Of a stretch of DNA of 64,000 nt, positions 54,725 to 64,000 are shown one piece after another. Every line of letters begins with the position of its first letter. Position 1 is the first letter of the stretch. Below the pieces are notes generated by a model. It worked only from the letters and a program-made list of their open reading frames with translations. It ran no database searches and was not told the DNA's origin. Made by a program: the position numbers and the translations under genes. Source of the stretch: Bromus sterilis (lineage: Eukaryota > Streptophyta > Magnoliopsida > Poales > Poaceae); contig OX465600.1 in assembly GCA_950022295.1 (NCBI GenBank), positions 4,340,001 to 4,404,000 of the forward strand. The letters run 5' to 3'.

Positions 54725-55249
54725 TAAGTAACCATTGGGACACTGATACATAGTTGTTAGAAGACGGTTCCCAACTTACTTGACCATTCATTCTTTGTTT
54801 AAATTCAATTTTTTCAAAAAAAATGAGATATTTTGCTCGGTATAATGATATCTCGTGGGGTAGCGAGATATGCGGTTATCGGGCGGTAACCATTTTTCTC
54901 GCCCGGTTACCAAAACCCTGGTAGGTACACCCTACAAATTTGGAACATACATACACTTTCATGCATCATAAATTTGGAGAGAATGATTAAAATTTCTTGC
55001 ATCCCATGGTAAAATAAATATGCATTCAAATTCTTAGATCTTTTCAGTTGATTTTTCTATGCACTTTACGAAGTGTGAAGATAAATTCGGTTATGTTGAA
55101 CATCAAACGTCAATGCCACTCGACCTTCGTTGATCTTTTTCTTCTTTTCTTATGACAACGCATAGGTCGTCTATAGTGCACGAATCGACTTTATATGTTT
55201 TTTTCAAAACAACTTCAAGATGGGATAATTCAAATACAAGAAATCAAAT

Positions 55250-55498
55250 GGACCACTTCCACGAGCGGGGGAGGCTGGTGCTCGCGGCGTGCGATGGGTA
55301 CCTGCGGGGATGCGTCCCTACCGCCGATGAGGGTGGCATGGAGCTGCCGTGCACCGCCGGCTTTAGGATTGCGCTTGCCAATTTGGTGCCGAGGCTCATG
55401 GCCGCCTTCACCCTCAAGGATACTACTACCTCTGATACTAAAAAAGTGTCGCAAGTTAAACTATAAAGTATAGGTATCTTAGTTGTTTTTTTTCAACA
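55250..55498 (+). pseudogene. 249-bp copy of the E2 3' end including MITE part
   Basis: Matches 46974-47222 at constant offset 8276 with about five substitutions and no indels. It keeps HERGRLVLAACDGYLRGCVP, FRIALANLVPRLMAAFTLKD and the MITE-encoded tail TTTSDTKKVSQVKL with stop. It therefore post-dates the MITE insertion. The copy starts and stops abruptly (left junction ATCAAATG, right AACAAGC). An open frame from 55152 joins unrelated upstream sequence to it. Confidence 0.95.
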
Positions 55499-57381
55499 AG
55501 CTAGTTTTACTGTCCTAAATATCTAGCTTGTGGGGCCTAGACCATTAGTTAGGATGATTTAATAAAAAAATTGAATTTAAGGGAAAGAAGTTCATGTAAT
55601 CTGACAAAAGTTGCTTTTGGACTATTATTTTCTTAAAATAAACGACCATCTTAGAAAACCACCTTATCTCATGTTTTGTAGAGAATTTGATTAAGATGCT
55701 CTTACGCTTTTACCTTGCCACTAGGTCGGTTACCAACAAAAACACATTTATGATCGATTATAATCATTTTTTGCAGGGTCCCACTAGTCCGCAGAATAAA
55801 TAAAATAAAATATAAGTGTTCCCTTTTTGTTATCATGTGATCAGCTTAATATATGTGCACACTTTTTATATTTTGAGAGGAAGTGAACACTTGATATGGT
55901 GTAGTAAGGTAATGAAGTTGACCCAGCTGACTGTAGAGTTGCATGCATGTGTGAAAGCACATGTACGTAGTACTTATCCATTTTCAAAAGATTTTGTCAA
56001 TCCAGATTTTTCTGAAGAATCATCGTTTAAATTCAGCCTCATATTTCCTTAGGTTTACAGGACATTGTCCTTTCTTTATCTTTTGACGGCAAAGAAAACC
56101 GCCATGAATTTTCAGATGCCACCGCCACAAATGTTCACCCCTCGTTGGTCACTGCCACGTGGGGCCATCCCTCGTCAACCGTCGACGCCCCGCCTCGCCG
56201 TGCTACTATCATATCGGGTCACAGCGCCGCCTCCTCGCACCGCATATCATCGGTCACCGTCATATGTGTCATCGACTTGCGGGTCACAGACCATTAGTTA
56301 GGATGATTTAATAAAAAATGAAATAATAATATTTTGGGAAAGAAGCTTATATAATCTGATGGAAGTTGTTATATATATTTGCCCTTAAAATTTATGGTCA
56401 TCCTAAAAGACAAATTTATGTCATGCTTTTTTCATAGAAATTGTGTAAGATGCTCTTGCGTTTTTTTACCTCACCGTTGGGTCGGTTGCGAACAATAACA
56501 CATATGTGATTGACTCGAAGCATTCCATTCACTGCTTTTTTGATACAAAATTTTGAAAAATGAAGAATACGCGCGTCCACGAGAGACCACAAGATGGCTT
56601 TGCGTCATCTTGCCCACACCTTTCCTTTCCCTTCCCTTTCATGTCCGGCCCTGAGTCATAGGCTTATAGGTCCCAAGTACGGACCATCTCAGCGTGGACG
56701 TGCATGAATGTGTGAGAATCATCGTTTAAACTTTGCCTCAATTTTCCTTAGGTTTTAAGGACATTAATTGTCTTTTCTTTGAATTTTGGCGGCAAAGAAA
56801 ACCGATATGAAATTTGCAAACGCCACGGTCACAAATGTTCGTCCCTCCTCCACCGTCGGCGCCCTGTCTCAACGTGCTACTGTGATCTCGGGTCACAAGG
56901 CCGCCGCACCACACCGCATCTCATCTCATCTCGAGTAAACCGGTTGGCGGCCATTATACTTGGCGTATGTCACTAACGTTGAGTAGATGAAAAAAAGACG
57001 CGCCGGAATTTCTTTGAGTCGGTTTTTTTGGAGGATTTGCCAAGATTTCAGAGGACGCCAAGACGAAGAGTCCACGATCAAGTGAGGGAACGCTAAACAC
57101 TAACAAAAAAAAAACAAGTCTAAATCCAGACGCATCAGGGAGGATCGATCCATGAAAGATTAACGGATTACTCAAGAAATGCATCAATTTAGGCATCCAA
57201 ATCCAGTGTCGACAACCAAGTTCAGGACCATCACACGTACGGCGAATCATCACACAACCAAGCTAGTTCCATCTCATATCTAGCCAAGTTCCAACCCAAT
57301 CACCTGACCTGAGAAACGAGACGAATCTGTCGAATCTTTGTTGGGAAGAAGAATACGCGGATGACGGAGCGCGCGTGGAGG
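55499..57381. repeat. Local duplication of about 750 bp; no gene
   Basis: Unit A (about 55540-56288) and unit B (about 56290-56945) share GACCATTAGTTAGGATGATT, AAAGAAG, GGCAAAGAAAACCG, CACAAATGTTC, ATCGGGTCACA and CACCGCAT in order. Unit B is diverged. 56946-57381 contains no recognised feature. Confidence 0.7.
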
Positions 57382-57969
57382 TCAGGCCGCCTCCTCGTCG
57401 TCGGGGTCGTCGGCGCCGCTGTGGAAGAAGTCCGCCGCGGGGTCGTCGGCGCCGCCGTGGAAGAAGTCCGCCACGGGGTCGTCGTCGTCGTCCTCCTCCT
57501 CCTCCTCCTCCTCCTCCTCCTCCTCCTCCTCCTCACGGAGCAGGCTGAAGCGGTTCCCCGCGACGAGAGTGCCGCGCTTCAACGGGATGATCGGGTAGTA
57601 CTGCCGTGATGCATACCTCTCCTCGTACGGATTGACGGCGAGCTCCACCGCGGCCTTCCTCGGCTTGGAGACGCCGGCGTACCCCGCCCGCAGGATCGCC
57701 GCCGGCGAAGATCCGGCGGCCGGGCCCGCGCGTGGTGGAGCGCCGCCCGCGCGTGGTGGAGAGCGTCTTGGAGACGCGCGCGGAGGAGCCTCCTTCGCCG
57801 CCTGCGAGGACGCCCGTCGTGGGGGTGGAGGTGCAGCGGCGGAGACCTTCTTGCCGTTGCGGCCCGCCCGGGCAGTCGCCGCCGTGGAGGAGGCCGCGGC
57901 CGCGCGTCCTGGAGCGCGGGCACCGCGACCGGCGGCCTTCCGGTTCCTTGCGCCGGAGACGGCGGCCAT
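57382..57969 (-). CDS. Small Ala/Arg/Pro-rich protein with acidic C-terminus
   Basis: A single intact frame of 195 residues runs from ATG at 57969. The first 90 residues are rich in Ala, Arg and Pro (PPRASPRRSPPRAGGAPPR). The middle is ordered-looking (LRAGYAGVSKPRKAAVELAV, NPYEERYASRQYYPIIPLKR, GTLVAGNRFSLLR). The tail has about 14 Glu, 5 Asp and two copies of ADFFHGGADDP/ADFFHSGADDP, ending DDEEAA. A basic N-terminus plus a polyacidic tail suggests a nuclear or chromatin-associated protein, but I do not recognise the family. No intron is needed. The (CTC)n run that makes the polyGlu is a microsatellite and may vary in length. Confidence 0.7.
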   Translation of the reverse strand: MAAVSGARNRKAAGRGARAPGRAAAASSTAATARAGRNGKKVSAAAPPPPRRASSQAAKEAPPRASPRRSPPRAGGAPPRAGPAAGSSPAAILRAGYAGVSKPRKAAVELAVNPYEERYASRQYYPIIPLKRGTLVAGNRFSLLREEEEEEEEEEEEEEDDDDDPVADFFHGGADDPAADFFHSGADDPDDEEAA

Positions 57970-58120
57970 CTCTTCTCCCTCTCCGCCGACTCTCTCTCTC
58001 TCTCTTCTCTCTTCTCTCTCTCTCTCTCTCTCTGTTCTGTCTGCTTGTGCTGCGAGACGAGACGGAGGTAGGAGGTGGTGGAGGTACCAACTGCCTCGCC
58101 ATCCCCCTTATAAAGGTCAC
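57970..58120 (-). promoter_or_regulatory. Promoter and leader of the acidic-tailed gene
   Basis: A TATA-like CTTTATAAGG on the minus strand lies at about 58107-58116, roughly 140 bp before the start. The leader is a (GA)n/(CT)n tract (58000-58033), common in grass 5' UTRs. Confidence 0.5.
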
Positions 58121-58254
58121 TTCCAGCTGGATTTTTTTTTGAGAGACATACTCCAATTCTTTCGGCCGTAAAAGTTATGGTTAATTAATTTACACGCTTG
58201 ATTAATTCCATCGTCTGGGCGTGGTGGTCACTTCTCACTTGGATAAAAATTCGT
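58121..58254. other. Spacer
   Basis: Short AT-rich sequence with no recognised feature. Confidence 0.3.
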
Positions 58255-58590
58255 CCACCCCCATGTAACAATGCTGCTTCTCAGAGTTACCGAGCACCTA
58301 ACTGAGTCCATCGCAACAAATTAAAGGCCTCGTCCGACTAACTGATCCTCCAATCTCGGCTACCATGAACATCTCCACTGTTGTCTATTCCATGAAAATC
58401 GATAGGCCAACATGTCCCATGATGTCAACAAGCTCTGGAGCTTCACGTTGCGCCCTCATAACCTCGTAGGCTGGTCTTGACGCGCAAGACCGGATTTCTT
58501 CTAAACCAGATCTTCTTGGCAAGATCATTGTCAGCAGTTTCGGAACACGTCAATGGCCAGATCGAGGGGGACTGATCTTGCAAAACAATA
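58255..58590. repeat. 336-bp dispersed duplicate, copy 1
   Basis: Matches 63183-63518 at constant offset 4928 with only a few substitutions (CCACCCCCATGTAAC to CAAAACAATA). Origin unknown; neither copy has a convincing gene. Confidence 0.95.
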
Positions 58591-60780
58591 TGTATCCTCC
58601 CATGAGCGACACCCTAGACGCTGCCATCGATCTACTTCGTCTTCCGTGATGTTAGGGTACGTCATGGAGGCATGGTGGATCCCGCCCCTTGCATGGTGCG
58701 TCTCGTATAGTCGAAGCGCGTGTGGAGGTGTGTCTTTGGTGAATCTTGCAGGATTCGCTCCATGTTTGTCTTTGATGGATTTGCATGGATCAGATCTGCG
58801 TCTGTGTGTCTATAAATTGGATCATTTTGATCTACCCTTATTTTCAACAATGATGGTTGCTGCTCTGATCTGTTGATGTCCTAGCACGATGATTTTCCGA
58901 CCATATACTACAACAAGGTTGGATCAACTCCGATGACCAAAGGGCGATGGACGACGGCGTGCCATTGGTTTGATTTCTTGATACTTTCATGATTTTTAAT
59001 AAACCAATGAAAAGTTTTTCGTAAAAAAAGTTGCTAAATATTAATTAAACAATAAGTAGCTAGTACCGTAATTAAGTACAGTAGCATCGTAATTAAGTAG
59101 AGTGGTAGTAGTACACTAGCCACTAATCAAATCTTCATATGATTAAAACGTCAATGTGCTCAATTAAGTAATCTTCTTTCCCTATAATAATAAAAAGATG
59201 TAGGTTAATTAGTTTTTTTAAGTTCACATTAATCTTAAAATATTCATATTTTTTCAAAAAAACATATAATTTAAAATGTACTTATGTGTTTTTGAAAGAA
59301 TGTTGATGCATTTTTAAGAAAAAATATACAATTCAAAAATGAATTGGCGTGGGGGAATAATTTAGGTCCGTTTCAACGCACGTGCATCATTTTATTTTAT
59401 TAAAAAGGAAGAGGATATATTGTGGGCGTACATAAAGAACATGCATTTTCCTCAACAAGGAAAAAATAAAATAAATAAACTACATCCTTTCTCTTAGGAA
59501 GAAAATAAATTAAAACAAGGACTTAAACTTCAATGAGCCAAAAATGAAAAATATTAATTATTAAAATAAATTGGATGTGCGCGTACATGTAATTTGATCA
59601 CTTTTAGTTTTTTGTACCTTTTGAAATGTCTTATTTTAGAAAAATCCGTGTACTTTAAAATCATCGCATAGTTTTAATTAAAAAAACGTATTGAACTAAT
59701 GTTCAGCTAATTTAAAAGATGCTCACCCTCTCAAAACAATTTTCAAGTCATTCAAAAGTGTTCACATCAGGGATTAAAATCACAGATGAAACTATGGCTA
59801 TCGCCACGCGATCTCTATTTTGAAATATCCACGCGATCTGGACGCCTTGGGGAATAGCGTGAGATCGAACACTATCATCTGAGATCGAGGCATTATCAAT
59901 CGCGACCAAAATCTCCGTCGCGAATTTTCTTTGCCCGCGATTTTATTCTAAGTTTCACATTAATTTTAGAAAGATTCATGCTCTTTCAAAAAATCTATAT
60001 AATTTAAAATGTATTTATGTGTTTTAGAAAGAATATTGATGCATTTAAAATAAATAATATACAAGTTAAAAATGATTAGGCGGAGAGGGGTAATTTAGGT
60101 CGTAGCTTAGGAAGAGCAAACTGCAAACGTCACGTCTAACTCAACGAGACTAACAAATATATATTCACTTGCACTGACGTGATTCAATGATAGGTTAATA
60201 AATTTATCACGTTGAATGCATTACTATCAGATACACATCGCAACCATAGCCGATAAAAACCGAAAGAAAAATAAGCAAGAACATACTATGTTAAATTATA
60301 TGTTGTGGAGATATGGAGAGATGTTGAATCGAGTTCATTGTGTTGGAAGAGAGCAATTCTTATCCCCCGTTGCAACACACATACATGTTTGCTAGTTTTT
60401 AATTAAAGAGTTACTTGGATAAAGAATTCTTCTTACCACCGCAAAAGTTGTTTGTCTATAAATTGGATCATTTTAATCTATCCTTCTTTTCAATAATGAT
60501 GGTTGCCGCTCTGATGTGTTGATGTCCTAGCATGATGATTTTCCGAGCATATACTACAACAAAGTTGGATCAACTCCTATGAAGAAAGGGCGATGACGAC
60601 GGCTTGCCATTGGTTTGATTTTTCTTGCTACGTTCATGATGTTTAATGAATCACTGAAAAGTTTTCCACAAAATAAAAATAATTGACATGGAAACATACA
60701 CAAAAGTATTTTCATATTGTAGAGATTTGAGATATGCGATGGTTCATGTAGATAAAAAATCCCATCATCCATAAAATTGC
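58591..60780. repeat. AT-rich region with two older internal duplications
   Basis: 58807-59014 aligns with 60456-60665 (TATAAATTGGATCATTTT, ATGATTTTCCGA, ATACTACAACAA, TTGGATCAACTCC). 59215-59395 aligns with 59945-60110 (AATTTAAAATGTA, TATGTGTTTT, TTAGGTC). No gene is supported. Confidence 0.7.
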
Positions 60781-61870
60781 CATGGTTGCATACACAAATT
60801 GTTGCAAAGAAGAAATTTAGTCATTCCATGTTCCATATAATACATTTGCCGTGGTGAATATAGTACATTTTCCATGACCTAAAAAATATTAAAAAATGCC
60901 ATGGAAATATACACAATTGTTTTTGCCATATTGAAAAAAATAAAGATTTTCCATGGTCTATAAAGAGAAAATGCCATCTTTAAGGATAGGTGATACCTAA
61001 ACATCTAGATATATATGGTTCATACTAGCCATGTTTAATAAAGTACACTTGCCATGGCAAAAGAAATCTTAGTTTTGCCATGACCAATAAACTAAACTTG
61101 CCAAGGTGAATATAGACGTTTCCATGATCCATAATACGTAAATTAAATTTGCCATCATCCGTAAATTAATTTGCCATGGTCCAAATTAAAAGTTTGCTAA
61201 ACCTAGATTTGCCATGGCAAAAAAAAGGAGCACAAAAGTGTCTCTATTTGCCATGGCAAACACAAAAAGTGTAGTTTTTGCCATGGCAAATAACTATAAT
61301 ATCATTTGGCTTGGCATAAAAACACTAAATTGCTATTGTGATAATAGAATTGACATGCTCTAAAAAATATTAATAATCCAAAAACTATATTTACCATGGT
61401 AAAATACTAAACTTGCGGTGGTAAAAAAAGTATATTTGTCATGGTCAAAACTACATTTGCCATGGTCAAAGAACTACATTTTCCATGATCGAAACCTACA
61501 TTTGCCATGGTCAAAATTACATTTGTCATGGTCGAAAACTACATTTGCCATGGTAAAAAATCATTTGATCATTTGCCATGGTCAAAACATACATATGCCA
61601 TGATCGAAACCTACAATTGGCATGATCGAATTGATTTCCATCTCAACTAAATTTCAGTTTTCCATGAAAATGAATGTTTTTTGCCATGGCAAAAAATTAA
61701 ATTTCAGTTGCCATGGCAATAGATTATCTTTAACTGCCATCTCAACCTAATTTTAATTACCATGAAAATGAATATCTCGCCATGGAAAAAAATAAAATTT
61801 ACTTGCCATGGCAAGAGAGTATCTTTAATTGCCATCTCAACAAAATTTCAATTGCCATGAAGATAAGAGT
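60781..61870. repeat. Degenerate array of TTGCCATGGCAA-type words
   Basis: Over 1 kb, GCCATGG or GCCATG occurs some tens of times, spaced about 15-30 bp, typically as ATTTGCCATGGTCAAAA. The core TTGCCATGGCAA is a 12-bp palindrome. Spacers are A-rich and irregular. No gene; short frames arise from the ATG in each unit. Confidence 0.85.
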
Positions 61871-61921
61871 GCGGATTTTATACCAACACAAGCGATACAT
61901 GTCATATTCACACTATTATGT

Positions 61922-62238
61922 ATTTATGACATTATGTATGACCCCTTAGAACATGTGCATCTTGCCCTTAGAAAGTACAATGACTTTGCAAAATTTGCCT
62001 CAGCTGAACTAGAGATTGCCTTGCACGTTTCCGCGGCTGATTCTCCTGAACCTAATCACATGTTGTTGATCCCCATCTGAGCTTTGCATTTATTAATCCA
62101 AAATATTTTTAACTCACCTAAACTGAAACTATCATAGATCCTTTGCATGATAAGCATTAGGACTCGTGATGACGACATACTCAAGGCTAATTACAAATTC
62201 AGATACTACTTGTTACGACATATCTTATTTGTGCCATG
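61922..62238 (+). pseudogene. Copied gene end of unknown family (copy B)
   Basis: Homologous to 49284-49609. A frame from 61829 reads YDPLEHVHLALRKYNDFAKF and SAELEIALHVSAADSPEPNH, ending LLIPI with stop at 62078-62080. This looks like a terminal exon. It abuts the GCCATGG array, so upstream exons are absent. Confidence 0.55.
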
Positions 62239-62795
62239 ACAATGGAGTAGCTTAATTCTTGTAGCCTTCAGCTCGCTATCAATATTTAACGTAACAAATA
62301 CAATGAGGAACCCATTTTTCATTCCTATAGTCGCAGCTAAAACATCAATGATCCAAATATATCATGCAAACATCAACATGTGATTCCGTTGCAACTCATC
62401 CAAAACTTTACGTAGCTTTGGGCTGCTACTACCTGATGTTACTTCTTCCTCACTAGAGGTACCTGTTACTACTTCATTTAGTTTAAATATCTTAATAGGA
62501 TGAAATGTTGGTTTCATTTCTATATATATACCCATATATAATCAGATTTTTGGTTGAACTAACCTACAGTTCAGCTCCTCTCATATGTGTTGCACTTATT
62601 GACGACCGAGACAAACAGAGCAGAGTGCACTTCCGATATAATTAATAAAAACCCAGGGTGTCTTTTACATAACTTCCAATACTAACTGAGCCGTTGAATC
62701 TTGTTCCTTCAGGATAGATCCAACGATTCACATGCTTTGGAATCAGGGGATCATACCACGCCTCGTATCATCAGATATGCACTCCCTCAATCATA
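62239..62795. other. No supported gene
   Basis: AT-rich sequence without recognised motifs. Confidence 0.35.
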
Positions 62796-62859
62796 CTCCC
62801 TCTATAAATTAATATAAGATGTTTTATCTAAAACATCTTATATTAATTTACAGAGGGAG
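62796..62859. mobile_element. Stowaway MITE (64 bp)
   Basis: An almost perfect hairpin: CTCCCTCTATAAATTAATAT, then AAGATGTTTTATCTAAAACATCTT, then ATATTAATTTACAGAGGGAG. TA at 62794-62795 and 62860-62861. Confidence 0.95.
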
Positions 62860-63182
62860 TATATGATATACTTTAGTCGGACAAAGATGCAGACAATATG
62901 ATGAAGTGTTAGAAACAGATTGACCAAGTAAGGTTTGGAATTGGATCGGGTAAGCAGTTAGAAATATCTAAACGAAGAATGTGCCACACAAAAATTGTGC
63001 TGCGAAGATGGCGGTGTTGTGGGCTTGTGGAGGAGCATGAAGGTCAGCGAGCCGAAGTTCGAGCTTTTAAAATAATTTCTTCAGCAAGACCATTGTCAAG
63101 TACAACAAATGAATGTCAGACCCTAGGCTTTCACCTTGAAAGTACTGACTCGACACTTGAAGAGCACCACTAAAAATGAAAG
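62860..63182. other. No supported gene
   Basis: Short frames only (64 codons at 62979-63173, plus strand) without motifs. Confidence 0.3.
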
Positions 63183-63518
63183 CCACCCCCATGTAACAAT
63201 GCTGCTTCTCAGAGTTACCGAGCACCTAACTGAGTCCATCGCAACAAATTAAAGGCCTCGTCCAACTAACTGGTCCTCCAATCTCGGCTACCATGAACAT
63301 CTCCACTGTTGTCTATTCCATGAAAATCGATAGGCCAACATGTCCCATGATGTCAACAAGCTCTGGAGCTTCACGTTGCGCCCTCATAACCTCGTAGGCT
63401 GGTCTTGACGCGCAAGACCGGATTTTGTCTAAACCAGATCTTCTTGGCAAGATCATTGTCAGCAGTTTCGGAACACGTCGATGGCCAGATCGAGGGGGAC
63501 TGATCTTGCAAAACAATA
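63183..63518. repeat. 336-bp dispersed duplicate, copy 2
   Basis: See 58255-58590. The copy ends at CAAAACAATA, after which the two loci differ completely. Confidence 0.95.
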
Positions 63519-64000
63519 CTGTGGTGTGATAGGAGCACGAGGATTGTCACCTTCATTCGCGGTAGCAAACCCCCAAGCCGTCCGATCCAATATATCCACA
63601 GTCTTTAGGCCATTATTCGCCGGTCCAGCCTGCGATGCCACCGTCACCGACGGATCCAGGCGAGAATTTAGATCAACTGCCATCACCCATAGCCGACGAT
63701 ACACGGATCCATCTCCCTATGGACGCACGCCACAACCGCTCCTTTTTCACCGGATGTGATCCGCTCCGCACGAAGCCGTGGCGCACATGTTCGCGAGTCG
63801 CAGATCACCGAGGATGCCTGATGCTACGCCGGCCGCCGCGCGCTGGCTGGCCTTGCCGCTCCGTCGCCCTACGGTTGGAGATGGCCGCCGCGAATGGGAG
63901 GCCCCGCCATCGCTGCCAGCCACACAGACTTTGTTCGGCCACGTCCTCCAGTGACGGCGCGACGGGAAGAGAAGGTGAGGGGGGGGGGACGATGGAGGGC
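63519..64000. other. GC-rich region running off the window; possible gene start
   Basis: GC content rises sharply from about 63700 with CG-rich words (GCCGGCCGCCGCGCGC), as in grass 5' gene regions. A frame from the duplicate runs to 63759 (92 codons) without motifs. The right-hand context is missing. A G-run of about 9 lies at 63980. Confidence 0.3.

Larger units (their letters stand above)
54411..54930 (+). mobile_element. SINE-like insertion with Pol III boxes
   Basis: It interrupts the F-box 3' flank. 54566-54576 TAGCGCAGTGG fits the A-box consensus exactly, and 54609-54619 GGATCGAATCC fits the B box with one mismatch; spacing is 32 bp. Edges show TCTCGGTTACCATGGTAACC (a palindrome) near 54431 and CGGTTACCAAAACC near 54903, and AAGGTTTTGG/CCAAAACCCTGG flank the whole. 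It may be a tRNA-derived SINE inside a MITE-like element. Confidence 0.5.

Noticed and set aside
57632..58171. 179-codon plus-strand frame
   Set aside because: Antisense shadow of the acidic-tailed gene; GC-rich DNA keeps several frames open.
61418..61603. 61-codon repetitive protein (HLPWSK units)
   Set aside because: It is a product of the GCCATGG array with no start context or homology.
60781..61870. CRISPR-like array
   Set aside because: Units are irregular in spacing, without constant-length spacers, in plant nuclear DNA.

Overview
The window looks like gene-poor nuclear DNA of a grass, most likely a Triticeae species (wheat, barley, Aegilops or a relative). Reasons: GC-rich exons joined by AT-rich introns; many Stowaway miniature elements with CTCCCTCCGATCC-type ends and TA target duplications; Ty1/copia and CACTA remnants; several L1-type LINEs; and plant-specific gene families. 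The species call is inference, because no marker gene was searched.

Layout. 1-4.3 kb is the 3' part of a decayed Ty1/copia retrotransposon ending in a 219-bp LTR, inserted in an F-box-family gene. 4.3-14 kb holds rearranged copies of the C-terminal part and 3' flank of that F-box family, broken up by a Tourist MITE, a 2.8-kb LINE, Stowaway elements and a foldback element. 14.7-21.1 kb is a nearly intact 6.4-kb LINE on the minus strand. 23.1-23.5 kb holds a small gene with a one-base slip. 24.2-29.2 kb is the best complete gene on the minus strand: a USP-kinase-U-box protein with eight coding exons. 29.5-37.7 kb is transposon debris with another F-box pseudogene and a roughly 660-bp tandem repeat. 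37.75-39 kb is a patch of copied pieces of two genes lying 5-7 kb away. 39.5-40.1 kb is a partial three-exon gene. 42.6-47.2 kb is a divergent pair: an unrecognised tail-anchored protein (minus) and a large PHO2/UBC24-like ubiquitin-conjugating enzyme (plus), with 296 bp between start codons. 47.2-52 kb is duplicated gene ends, a CACTA remnant and a LINE 3' end. 52.7-54.0 kb is the longest F-box copy, broken by a 5-bp tandem duplication. 54.4-57 kb holds a SINE-like element, another UBC 3' copy and a local duplication. 57.4-58.1 kb is an intact small acidic-tailed gene. 58.2-64 kb is dispersed duplications and a GCCATGG-rich array.

Function. The recognisable host genes share a ubiquitin theme: an E2 enzyme, a U-box E3/kinase and F-box (SCF adaptor) relatives. 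I infer no operon-like link; the only shared-control hint is the divergent promoter at 43.34-43.64 kb. All seven F-box copies are broken. No tRNA, rRNA or CRISPR array was recognised.

Most interesting observations: a Stowaway MITE supplies the last codons and stop of the E2 gene, and a nearby duplicate of the same 3' region lacks it; the E2 gene has been copied piecemeal to three other places; the kinase gene's second intron is a minisatellite whose units carry look-alike 3' splice sites; and the 6.4-kb LINE is silenced almost only by Trp-to-stop changes.
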